From contig NZ_CP109907.1 of NCBI RefSeq assembly GCF_033097525.1, forward strand, positions 3,162,001 to 3,226,000: a stretch of 64,000 nucleotides of DNA, in the 5' to 3' direction. This document shows, piece after piece, positions 34,794 through 44,640 of the stretch. Each line of letters opens with the position of its first letter. Position 1 is the first letter of the stretch. A model generated the notes under the pieces. That model had not been told where the DNA came from. It worked only from the letters and a program-made list of their open reading frames with translations, and searched no databases. The translations under genes were made by a program, and so were the position numbers. This DNA comes from Sphingobacterium sp. UGAL515B_05 (GTDB taxonomy: Bacteria; Bacteroidota; Bacteroidia; Sphingobacteriales; Sphingobacteriaceae).

Positions 34794-35642
34794 TTGTTCG
34801 GGTTAGACAGGCAGGTGTATTATCGAAGGATCAAACGTATAGCCAGGAGCCAGGGTATAGCCGGGAAAATTGTGGACTTAGTTCATGAAATACGCACTAC
34901 CCAGCCAAGAATAGGCACACGGAAACTTTACCATATATTGGCAAGGGAGCTACAGGCATTAAAAGTGGGCAGAGACAAATTCTTTGATATTTTACGCGCC
35001 AACCATTTGTTAATTACACCTAAAAGAAGCTATCATACGACCACTATGTCACATCATAGATTTAGAAAATATCCGAATATTATTAAAGAAGTGACTGTTT
35101 GCCGTCCCAATCAGGTTTGGGTAAGTGATATCACTTACATAGGGAAGCGAGAAAGCCCCTGTTACCTGAGTTTGGTTACAGATGCCTATTCGAAAAAAAT
35201 TGTTGGCTTTGAGGTCTCGCGGACCATGTGCACACCGCATGTTGTAAAAGCACTAAAAATGGCACAAAAACAAAGAAAAACAAACGAGCCGTTAATCCAT
35301 CATTCCGACAGAGGGGTACAATATTGTGCAGAAGAATACCAATATTACCTAAACAAGTATCAGCTCAGGTGCAGTATGACAGAAAACTCTGATCCTTATG
35401 AAAATGCCATCGCTGAACGAATCAATGGTATACTCAAACAAGAGTTCATGATTGATACCTATCATTTAGATCTACATTTGATGAAGCAGATCGTAGCTGA
35501 AGCAATCGATATCTATAATAATGACAGACCACATTGGTCTAATCATATGCTAACTCCAAATCAGATGCACATGAAATCAAACATGAACTTCAGAACTTAT
35601 AAAACAAAAAACAGTAGCAACCTATCGGCTACTACTGTTTAA
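34794..35642 (+). CDS. IS3-family transposase OrfB (DDE integrase domain)
   Basis: Counted from the TTG at 34794 it has 282 residues. It contains the HTH_21 region (RIGTRKLYHIL) and the integrase core with Asp112 (VSDITYIG), Asp172 (HHSDRGVQY) and Glu208 (ENAIAERING), the last two 36 residues apart as in IS3 elements. The open frame extends upstream into orfA (…RFRQEKQESLSFTCGLFGLDR), a typical OrfB N-terminus, so the real product is most likely an OrfAB fusion made by -1 frameshifting; the TTG start is formal. Confidence 0.92.
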   Translation: MFGLDRQVYYRRIKRIARSQGIAGKIVDLVHEIRTTQPRIGTRKLYHILARELQALKVGRDKFFDILRANHLLITPKRSYHTTTMSHHRFRKYPNIIKEVTVCRPNQVWVSDITYIGKRESPCYLSLVTDAYSKKIVGFEVSRTMCTPHVVKALKMAQKQRKTNEPLIHHSDRGVQYCAEEYQYYLNKYQLRCSMTENSDPYENAIAERINGILKQEFMIDTYHLDLHLMKQIVAEAIDIYNNDRPHWSNHMLTPNQMHMKSNMNFRTYKTKNSSNLSATTV

Positions 35643-35669
35643 ATTATTTATTTTTAATCACTGAAAACC

Positions 35670-35694
35670 TGTATCGATTTTTCAGGACTAGTCA
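35670..35694 (-). repeat. Right terminal inverted repeat of the IS
   Basis: Read on the minus strand it starts TGACTAGTCCTGAAA and mirrors the left end with three mismatches. Confidence 0.9.
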
Positions 35695-35704
35695 ATATCA
35701 GCTA

Positions 35705-36727
35705 TTATGGTCTTACGACTTCAGCTTTTTTAGCAGTATTACCTTCTGCCAAATGTTTTCCTTTACGTAAGTCATATACTGAAGGTGCAGCTAAGATAAT
35801 CGATGAATATGTACCTACGATAACACCGATTAAGATCGCGAATGAGAATCCACGGATAACTTCACCACCAAAGATAAACAATACAGCAAGAACAAACACG
35901 ATTGTCAATGAGGTGATAATTGTTCTACTTAATGTCGAGTTGATCGCATGGTTTACGACATCGCCAAGATCTTCATTATGTGCATTTGGTTTCGATACGA
36001 ATTCACGTAAACGGTCAAATACAACCACTGTATCATTCACCGAGTAAGCAATTACAGTTAATATCGCTGCTACAAAGTGTTGGTCAATATCAAGTGAGAA
36101 TGGTACGATACCATCCAAGATAGAGAATAATCCCAATAAAATGATCGCATCGTGAATTGTTGCAATAGCTGCTCCAACTGAATATTCCCATTTATGGAAA
36201 CGGATCAAGATGTAAGCTGCAACAATAATGATAGAGAAAATTGCTGAGCTGGTTGCTCTAGATTTGATGTCGGTAGCGATACTTGGTCCAACTTTTTGAG
36301 ACGAAAGAATCTCATGTTTATTGGAAGCATCTACTTTCGATAGACCTTGGTTTAATTTGTCCAATACTTCTTTATCAGCACTGTCCGAAGTTTCTTCGAT
36401 ATGATAAGTTGTTGTAATACGCAATTGATTGGATGCACCGAATACTTTTACTTCTGTAGTTTTCTTGAATATATCATCCAAGTTTGTACGTACAGCTTCT
36501 AAGTCCACAGGTTTGTCATAACGAACAGTATAAGTACGTCCACCTTGGAAATCCACACCTAAACTGAATCCTTTTGTGAAAATTGATGCAGCAGAAATTA
36601 TTACAGCAACGATTGAAATGGCGTAAAAGATTTTACGTTTCTGCACGAATTTGAAGTTTGCGTTATGCAACGTGTTTGCAGACCAAGGAAAGAGACTTTG
36701 ATTTTGAAATCTTTCGCCAACATCCAT
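35705..36727 (-). CDS. secF: Protein translocase SecF part of a split SecDF
   Basis: This is the SecF module of the Sec translocon accessory complex, 340 residues as read. It has an N-terminal membrane segment, the periplasmic GVDFQGGRTYTVRYDKPV motif (about 53-70) and five more membrane segments (LSRTIITSLTIVFVLAVLFIFGGEVIRGFSFAILIG). It uses the proton gradient to pull exported proteins across the membrane. Its apparent N-terminus (MDVGERFQNQ) is out-of-frame SecD coding sequence. Homology resumes at about SLFPWSANTL, so the ATG at 36727 is probably not the original start. In relatives SecD and SecF are one chain. Confidence 0.85.
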   Translation of the reverse strand: MDVGERFQNQSLFPWSANTLHNANFKFVQKRKIFYAISIVAVIISAASIFTKGFSLGVDFQGGRTYTVRYDKPVDLEAVRTNLDDIFKKTTEVKVFGASNQLRITTTYHIEETSDSADKEVLDKLNQGLSKVDASNKHEILSSQKVGPSIATDIKSRATSSAIFSIIIVAAYILIRFHKWEYSVGAAIATIHDAIILLGLFSILDGIVPFSLDIDQHFVAAILTVIAYSVNDTVVVFDRLREFVSKPNAHNEDLGDVVNHAINSTLSRTIITSLTIVFVLAVLFIFGGEVIRGFSFAILIGVIVGTYSSIILAAPSVYDLRKGKHLAEGNTAKKAEVVRP

Positions 36728-38685
36728 TCAAAGATAACACGTGTAACTAAGATCGCAGTAAACAATGAAGTAATAATACCCACCATCAACGTTGTTGCGA
36801 ATCCTAAGATCGGACCACTACCAAATAAAAATAGGATAATACCAATTAAGAAAGTTGTGATCTGCGAATCCAGGATGGATGGTAACGCATGTTTGTAACC
36901 ATCGGCAACAGCCTGACGGATCGATTTCCCTAAGCCCAGTTCTTCACGGATACGTTCATAAATCAAAACGTTTGCATCGACAGCAGTACCCATTGTCAAT
37001 ACGATACCGGCAATACCAGGTAGGGTCAGTACGGCATTTAAGGATGCCAATACCCCCATAATGATAAATACGTTTAACAATACCGCGATGTTTGCTACGA
37101 TACCCGCCGTATTGTAGTAAGCGATCATAAAGATCATTACCACGATAATACCGATAACAGCGGAGTTTACACCGGCATCGATGGCAGCCTGACCCAAAGT
37201 AGGACCCACTACAGCTTCTTCAACGATTTTAGCAGTTGTCGGAAGACGACCTGCCTTCAATACGTTCGCCAAATCTTTGGTATCTTCTACCGTAAAGGAT
37301 CCAGAGATTGATGAGCTACCATTTGGAATTTCACCGTTTACAGAAGGAGCAGAATAAACTACATTATCAAGAACGATAGCAATTGCATCTCTGTTTTGAG
37401 CTGCTTTTGCAGTAATTTTCTTCCATTGATGAGCACCCTCACTGTTCATTTGCATACCAACCACAGGTTGATTTTTATCATCAAAGTTTGCTGTTGCGTC
37501 AGTGATCACATCACCCGTCAATACAGCGCCATTGTCTTGTCCAGACCCTTTAATTGCGTATAATGATAGTTGTTCAGGTGTTTTTTGCTCAGGTTTTACA
37601 GCCCATAAAAGCTTTAAGTTTCCAGGAAGGATTGATTTCACCTCAGGACGTTGCAAGTAAGCATTTACTTTTGCCGTATCTTTTAATGAAGCAATACCCA
37701 CCAATGGGCCTGGGCCAAGTGTGGGCTGCTGGTTTTCGTTTAGATATGCGTTTGCTCTTAAAATTTCAAATAATGGATTTTTCTGCCCTAGATTAACAGC
37801 AGCACTGTCTTTCTTAGCATCTTTTTTACCACCGGTTAGATTAGACAATAAATCATCTGATTTTTTGCTTGTATCTGCTGCAGCATTTGTTGTAGCAGCT
37901 GGAGCAGCTTTTAACGTTGATGCTAAAGTTTTATCGATATTTTCCAGTATTGGATAAATTTCCTGGTTTGTATAGGTTTCGTAGAATTCCAATTTAGCCG
38001 AACCTTGTAATAGGTTACGAACACGGCTTTCATCTTTCACACCAGGTAATTCGATCAAAATACGGTTTGTACCTTGTTGAATTTGAATGTTTGGCGATGC
38101 AACGCCAAATTTATCGATACGTGTACGAAGTACTTTGTATGAGTTTTGGATGGCATTGTCTGCTTCTTTTTGAAGGAATGATTCGACTTTGGAGTCTGAA
38201 TCACCAGGTTTAATTAGAGCAGCGTTATCTTTTGTTGAAAAGAATGTCGATAGTGGAGTTGTAGCACCGATGGATTTGTACTCTTCCATAAATAAAGCAA
38301 CGACTGTTTTTGCACTCGTTTTGCTTTTTGCTACTGCTTGCTCCAACGCTTTGTTGAATTTCTCATCTTTTGGATTGTTCGCCAAATTGCGGATCAATTC
38401 GTCCAATGAGATTTCCATGGTCACGTTCATACCACCTTTCAAATCCAATCCCAAAGCGAGTTCATTTGCTTTGGCTTCCCGATAGGTGTATTTTGCAAAA
38501 CCTAAATTGTACACTACTTCACCTGCCATTGAGTCGAGGTAGCTTTTCTCTTTCGCCAAGTCTCCTTTGGCAAAATTCTCAGCATCTCGCTCCACATTGC
38601 GGGTCACCCAAGTAAATGATAGGGAGTATAGACACGCTAATGACACCACTATCACTAAAAGTTTAATCAGCCCTTTACCTTGCAT
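36601..38685 (-). CDS. secD: Protein translocase SecD part of a split SecDF (frameshifted C-terminus)
   Basis: This is the SecD module, 694 residues as read. It has an N-terminal anchor, the GLDLKGGMNVTMEISL motif near residue 78, a large periplasmic domain with an Ala/Lys-rich insert (about 255-295), and a six-helix membrane bundle including TMGTAVDANVLIYERIREEL. After EWMLAKDFKIKVSF the reading frame runs into about 25 residues of non-SecD sequence and stops. The -1 frame there continues directly into SecF. One extra G at 36687-36688 (three instead of two) would restore a single SecDF chain. This is a real mutation or a sequencing error. Confidence 0.85.
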   Translation of the reverse strand: MQGKGLIKLLVIVVSLACLYSLSFTWVTRNVERDAENFAKGDLAKEKSYLDSMAGEVVYNLGFAKYTYREAKANELALGLDLKGGMNVTMEISLDELIRNLANNPKDEKFNKALEQAVAKSKTSAKTVVALFMEEYKSIGATTPLSTFFSTKDNAALIKPGDSDSKVESFLQKEADNAIQNSYKVLRTRIDKFGVASPNIQIQQGTNRILIELPGVKDESRVRNLLQGSAKLEFYETYTNQEIYPILENIDKTLASTLKAAPAATTNAAADTSKKSDDLLSNLTGGKKDAKKDSAAVNLGQKNPLFEILRANAYLNENQQPTLGPGPLVGIASLKDTAKVNAYLQRPEVKSILPGNLKLLWAVKPEQKTPEQLSLYAIKGSGQDNGAVLTGDVITDATANFDDKNQPVVGMQMNSEGAHQWKKITAKAAQNRDAIAIVLDNVVYSAPSVNGEIPNGSSSISGSFTVEDTKDLANVLKAGRLPTTAKIVEEAVVGPTLGQAAIDAGVNSAVIGIIVVMIFMIAYYNTAGIVANIAVLLNVFIIMGVLASLNAVLTLPGIAGIVLTMGTAVDANVLIYERIREELGLGKSIRQAVADGYKHALPSILDSQITTFLIGIILFLFGSGPILGFATTLMVGIITSLFTAILVTRVIFEWMLAKDFKIKVSFLGLQTRCITQTSNSCRNVKSFTPFQSLL

Positions 38686-38886
38686 CGTCTGTTATAATTG
38701 TATTAATTTTAATGTTAAATACTGTTTATGTAATTGATAATTAGTTCTCGTTTAATCACATTTTACCAAGAATGGCAAAGGTATAAAATTTTTGTAGAAT
38801 GAAAAGTTTTATTTACGCCAATCAGGTCAACGGCATAAAAATAGGAGAATTGAAGAAAAAAAGAAATATTTATTGATTTTATTTAT

Positions 38887-38924
38887 AAAAAAAGGCCCTG
38901 CTCAACATAGAGAAGGACCTTTTA
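38887..38924 (-). terminator. Terminator of the outer-membrane protein gene
   Basis: On the minus strand AAAGGTCCTTCTC can pair imperfectly with GAGCAGGGCCTTT and is followed by TTTTATAAA. It lies just after the stop of the gene at 38946. Confidence 0.65.
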
Positions 38925-38945
38925 TACTGTCTAGTTGTTTTTATA

Positions 38946-39419
38946 TTATTTCAATGTGTATTTGATACCGAACGAGAATGTTGAAGCATCAAAATCACTG
39001 TTGTGGTTCAATCTCCAGTCAGGTTTCCAGTCTGCGTGGAACGCAATCGGAGCAACTGGAATTTTAAATTCCAAACCTAATTGCGGACGCAACGCAACGT
39101 TTGTAATGTTATCACCTACGTCAATAAAAGTCAATTGTGCACCAACACCTGCATACCATCCCAAACCATTAACACCTTGGAAAGGTCTCGCATATTGGTA
39201 ATCCGCACCAACAGCAACAACATGGTCGTCAAACATCACTTGTGCTTGCCCCATGTTGGCACCACCAAAAGATTGCTTATATTGAACACCCCATAAGTCA
39301 GTTGTTGTACCATCGAATACAACACCTATCGCTGATCTAAATGGAGACTGAGCTTTCGCTTCCTGTGCGCCAAATGCTAATGCTGCGACGGCAGCTAATG
39401 AGAGTAATGTCTTTTTCAT
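38946..39419 (-). CDS. Small outer-membrane beta-barrel protein
   Basis: This 157-residue protein has a signal peptide (MKKTLLSLAAVAALAFGAQEAKA, cleavage before QSPF) and about eight short amphipathic strands (WYAGVGAQLTFID, LRPQLGLEFKIPVAPIAFHADWKPDW), ending FSFGIKYTLK. It resembles small eight-stranded barrels of the OmpA/OmpW size class, without an OmpA peptidoglycan-binding domain. The function is unknown. It is monocistronic, divergent from guaB and probably well expressed, given its clean leader and terminator. Confidence 0.78.
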   Translation of the reverse strand: MKKTLLSLAAVAALAFGAQEAKAQSPFRSAIGVVFDGTTTDLWGVQYKQSFGGANMGQAQVMFDDHVVAVGADYQYARPFQGVNGLGWYAGVGAQLTFIDVGDNITNVALRPQLGLEFKIPVAPIAFHADWKPDWRLNHNSDFDASTFSFGIKYTLK

Positions 39420-39605
39420 AATTATCTTATCTTTATATTTTCATTAATTAAAATAACTTTTCGTGTTACCAAAAGCAAATAGCCTGCCAAAAAATGATAA
39501 AGGTCGGGACGTACACGAAGTGAATGCTTAATTCATAACGTTTCTAATTTGTCTTCCGATTGTAATTTGTATCTTTTATTTTTTATTATTGCTTATTTTT
39601 CTTAA

Positions 39606-41119
<1,514 letters not shown>

Positions 41120-41137
41120 ATGTTGCCTGGATGATAT

Positions 41138-41170
41138 AAAAACCGATAATCTTGATTATCGGTTTTTTTT
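41138..41170 (+). terminator. guaB terminator
   Basis: AAAACCGATAATC and GATTATCGGTTTT form a long stem with a two-base loop, followed by a T-run. Confidence 0.92.
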
Positions 41171-41263
41171 TGTGTAAAAATATTAGCAAGATAGCCCCAG
41201 TGATCAATAGGAAATTTGTACTTTTATACCCTATTCTCAGGTTTTAAAATTTAAGGAGTTAAT

Positions 41264-43543
41264 TTGGATTATTTAGCGGGTTTAAACCCTTCACAACGAG
41301 GAGCCGTAGAGCAAACAGAAGGTCCTGTGATGATTGTTGCGGGAGCTGGTTCAGGAAAAACACGGGTAATTACCTATCGTGTAGCACACTTGATTCGAAA
41401 AGGTGTTGATCCATTCAATATCTTGGTATTAACATTTACCAACAAGGCCGCCAAAGAGATGCGCGCACGTATCGTTTCTGTCGTTGGAAGCGAAGCGAAA
41501 AATATTTGGATGGGAACATTCCACTCGGTATTCGCAAAGATACTCCGTGTCGAAGCAGAATTGATCGGTTATCCCAGAAACTTTACCATCTACGATACGG
41601 ACGATACCAAAAGTTTGTTGCGTGCCATTTTAAAGGAAATGAATCTCGATGATAAGCTGTACAATGTCAATCATGTGTATGGACGTATCTCACAGGCAAA
41701 AAACAACTTGATCTCACCACAGGAATATAATAAAAATGAGGCTATATTGGCTGAAGATATTTCCAATGGTCGTGGTCAATTGGGACAGATTTATATGACC
41801 TATGCGCAACGTTGCTACCGTGCAGGAGCAATGGACTTTGACGATTTGTTGTTTAAGACAAATGTGTTGCTAAATAAGCATCCAGAGGTATTGCATAAAT
41901 ACCAGCATCAGTTTCGTTATCTGATGGTGGATGAGTATCAGGATACCAACTTTTCCCAGTATCTCATCGTAAAACGTCTGGCGGCAGTTAATGAGAATAT
42001 CTGTGTGGTAGGGGATGATGCACAATCGATCTATGCATTTCGTGGTGCAAATATTCAGAACATCCTGAATTTCCAAAAGGATTATCCAGATGTGAAGATC
42101 TTTAAATTGGAGCAGAATTATCGATCGACTAAGATGATTGTGAATGCGGCCAATTCGGTGATTGCGAATAATCAGAATCAATTGGAAAAAAATGTTTTCT
42201 CGGATAATGAAGAGGGCGAAAAGATCAAGGTTTCACGTGCTTTCTCTGACAATGAGGAAGGTAAGATCGTTGCTGACCAGATCATCGAAGAGAAATCATT
42301 AAAAGGACTTAATTATAAAGATTTTGCTATTCTGTATCGTACCAACGCCCAATCCAGGGCAATGGAGGAGGCCTTACGCAAAATTAATATCCCCTATAAA
42401 ATATACGGTGGTACTTCTTTCTATCAACGGAAAGAAATTAAAGATCTGATCGCGTATTTCAGACTCACCTTCAACCCAAATGATGAGGAAGCACTAAAGC
42501 GTGTTATCAATTATCCACGTAGAGGGATCGGGGATACGACGATAGAGAAGATCATGATCGCTGCAGATCAGAATCAATACCGTATATGGGATGTTGTCGC
42601 AAATGCAGCCCAGTTTCTAGACGGACGTAGTGCAACTTCTGTCGGTGGTTTTGCACAGATGATACAGAGTTTTCAAGCTCTTGCCAAAAACAATAACGCA
42701 TTTGATACGGCAATGCATATTGCGCAGCACTGTGGTATTCTGAAAGAATTGTATGAAGATAAATCGGTAGAGGGGTTGGCGCGTTACGAAAATATCCAGG
42801 AACTCCTCAATGGTATCAAGGAGTTTTCGGAACGGGAAGATATCGAAGAGCGTGGACTTGATGTCTATATGCAGGATATCGCCCTGTTGACAAACGACGA
42901 TAATGATAAAGATCCAAATGCTGATACTGTATCATTGATGACCATTCACTCTTCCAAAGGATTGGAATTTCCGATTGTTTTCATTGTAGGCTTAGAAGAA
43001 AACCTATTTCCTTCCCAGTTATCGTTGAATTCCAGGTCGGAATTGGAAGAGGAACGAAGACTTTTTTATGTCGCTGTTACGAGAGCTGAAAAAAAATTAC
43101 TACTTTCGTATGCTACTTCGCGATATCGTTGGGGAACGCTGAATAACTGCGAACCCAGTCGCTTCTTGGATGAATTGAATCCGGCATGTCTTGCATTGGA
43201 TTTTAAACCACGACAAACTTCTGCCTCAGCCGGAAGTTTTCAAGGCGAACGAATTGCATGGCAACAAAAGGACAGTGATGATACGTTTTCTAAACCTAAG
43301 CCTAAGCCGATGGTGAAAACGACATCAATACTACCGAAAGCCCACAAACCTACTGCGGGTTTTGCTCCTTCAGATACATCAAATCTTCAAGTCGGCATGG
43401 AAGTTGAACATGAACGCTTTGGATTTGGGAAAGTTGTTAATCTCGAAGGAAACAAAGGAGATATAAAAGCAACTATTTTCTTTAAAGAGTTGGGACAGAA
43501 ACAATTGTTGCTTAAATTTGCAAAACTTAGAATAATTCAATAA
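41264..43543 (+). CDS. pcrA: ATP-dependent DNA helicase PcrA/UvrD
   Basis: This 759-residue superfamily 1A helicase has LNPSQRGAVEQTEGPVMIVAGAGSGKTRVITYR at the N-terminus (Q motif and Walker A), LTFTNKAAKEMR, DEYQDTNFSQY, GDDAQSIYAFRGA, LEQNYRST, MTIHSSKGLEFP and VAVTRAEKKL. The C-terminal tail has a Tudor-like fold (VGMEVEHERFGFGKVVNLEG) typical of PcrA/UvrD, which contacts RNA polymerase. It unwinds DNA in repair. It starts with TTG, preceded by a good AAGGAG at the right distance, which is uncommon in this phylum. Confidence 0.95.
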   Translation: MDYLAGLNPSQRGAVEQTEGPVMIVAGAGSGKTRVITYRVAHLIRKGVDPFNILVLTFTNKAAKEMRARIVSVVGSEAKNIWMGTFHSVFAKILRVEAELIGYPRNFTIYDTDDTKSLLRAILKEMNLDDKLYNVNHVYGRISQAKNNLISPQEYNKNEAILAEDISNGRGQLGQIYMTYAQRCYRAGAMDFDDLLFKTNVLLNKHPEVLHKYQHQFRYLMVDEYQDTNFSQYLIVKRLAAVNENICVVGDDAQSIYAFRGANIQNILNFQKDYPDVKIFKLEQNYRSTKMIVNAANSVIANNQNQLEKNVFSDNEEGEKIKVSRAFSDNEEGKIVADQIIEEKSLKGLNYKDFAILYRTNAQSRAMEEALRKINIPYKIYGGTSFYQRKEIKDLIAYFRLTFNPNDEEALKRVINYPRRGIGDTTIEKIMIAADQNQYRIWDVVANAAQFLDGRSATSVGGFAQMIQSFQALAKNNNAFDTAMHIAQHCGILKELYEDKSVEGLARYENIQELLNGIKEFSEREDIEERGLDVYMQDIALLTNDDNDKDPNADTVSLMTIHSSKGLEFPIVFIVGLEENLFPSQLSLNSRSELEEERRLFYVAVTRAEKKLLLSYATSRYRWGTLNNCEPSRFLDELNPACLALDFKPRQTSASAGSFQGERIAWQQKDSDDTFSKPKPKPMVKTTSILPKAHKPTAGFAPSDTSNLQVGMEVEHERFGFGKVVNLEGNKGDIKATIFFKELGQKQLLLKFAKLRIIQ

Positions 43544-43596
43544 TAAAATACCAAAACGGCATCTTGATCGTTTAATTAGGTACTTATATTAGCTAT

Positions 43597-44430
43597 ATGA
43601 ACTTTGACTACAACAGCACTAGACCAAAATTGATCCTTGCAGAATATGGTCGCAATGTGCAAAATATGGTAGATTACATCTGTACTTTACCCACAAAGGA
43701 AGAAAGAAATAAACATGCGCAGATTGTAATCGATATGATGGGGGTATTGAACCCACATTTGAGAGACGTGTCTGATTTTAAACATAAACTGTGGGATCAC
43801 CTACAGATTATCTCTGATTTTAAATTGGATATTGACTCACCTTATCCAATTGCTACAGCGAAAAGTGTGAAACATGAAGTTGAGCATTTGGGCTATCCGC
43901 AGCATTCCATTAGATTCAAGCACTATGGTTTTACCGTAGAGAAAATGATTGAAAAGGCTTTATTGGCTAATGACGAGGCTAAAAGAGAGCAGATGGTTAT
44001 CGGTATCGCCAATTTTATGAAAATGGCTTACCTGACCTGGAATAAGGATTCTGTTTCGGACGAGTTGATCATCCAGGATCTCAAAGAGTTGTCAGGTTAT
44101 CAATTGACCTTACCGGAAGGTACCGTTTTGACTAAACTTGACTTTAAAACTCCGCCGCCGGGAAATCGTGTTAAGGGACCTGCCAATAATAATTCGGGCG
44201 GAAATCATAACAATAACAATAATAACAATAATTCTGGCCACCAGTCGAAAGGTGGAGGTAAGCCTCGTATGACAAACAACAACAACAATAACAATAACAA
44301 TACGAAGCGCAATAACTACGGAAGCAATAACAACAGCTACAGTAGGGATAACAATAACAACAGCTACAGTAGGGACAACAATAACAGAAACAGAAAGCCG
44401 CAGGGTAATTATAATAATAAACGAGGCTAG
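43597..44430 (+). CDS. DUF4290 protein with Asn-rich tail
   Basis: This 277-residue protein has an N-terminal conserved domain (about 1-190, MNFDYNSTRPKLILAEYGRN, LPTKEERNKHAQIVIDMMGVLNPHLRD), which I recognise as the Bacteroidota family DUF4290. From residue 195 on the chain is almost only Asn with Gly, Ser, Arg and Lys, including a tandem NNNNSYSRD repeat, and it ends basic. Such tails often bind nucleic acid or promote condensation, but nothing here proves that. It lies 53 bases after the helicase gene and just before murA, the usual genomic neighbourhood. Confidence 0.88.
   Translation: MNFDYNSTRPKLILAEYGRNVQNMVDYICTLPTKEERNKHAQIVIDMMGVLNPHLRDVSDFKHKLWDHLQIISDFKLDIDSPYPIATAKSVKHEVEHLGYPQHSIRFKHYGFTVEKMIEKALLANDEAKREQMVIGIANFMKMAYLTWNKDSVSDELIIQDLKELSGYQLTLPEGTVLTKLDFKTPPPGNRVKGPANNNSGGNHNNNNNNNNSGHQSKGGGKPRMTNNNNNNNNNTKRNNYGSNNNSYSRDNNNNSYSRDNNNRNRKPQGNYNNKRG
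44326..44375 (+). repeat. In-frame tandem repeat in the Asn-rich tail
   Basis: A 23-base block starting AATAACAACAGCTACAG occurs twice with a 27-base period (nine codons). It adds two copies of a NNSYSRD-containing unit. Confidence 0.75.
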
Positions 44431-44451
44431 TTCTTAAAGATTTTGTTTAAA

Positions 44452-44507
44452 GAAGCAGGCAATTGCGAAGTGATTAACAGATTTCTTTACAATTGCCTTC
44501 TTTTTTT
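44452..44507 (+). terminator. Terminator after the DUF4290 gene
   Basis: GGCAATTG (44458-44465) pairs with CAATTGCC (44490-44497), extended by GAAG/CTTC with a bulge, then a T-run. The loop is long (24 bases). Confidence 0.72.
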
Positions 44508-44640
44508 AAGAATCGCGCTGTTTTAATAAAAAACAAGGTTCTTTGGTCTCCGATCCCTGTATGTTAGGCGGAAGGCTAAATATCCCAAGGCTAATACAAG
44601 AACTGGGATAAGATACTAAGAAGATATCACTTATATATAA

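Larger units (their letters stand above)
34312..35694 (+). mobile_element. Complete IS3-family insertion sequence, 1383 bases
   Basis: The element has 25-base terminal inverted repeats matching at 22 positions, TG...CA ends, two overlapping-frame transposase genes, and a three-base target duplication ATA (34309-34311 and 35695-35697). Both ends, both genes and the DDE residues are intact, so it looks recent and potentially active. It sits between the marR promoter side and secF, eight bases past the secF stop. Confidence 0.94.

Noticed and set aside
44180..44430. AAC/AAT-rich repeats as a possible CRISPR or satellite array
   Set aside because: The repeats are in frame, encode Asn-rich protein, and have no spacer structure.
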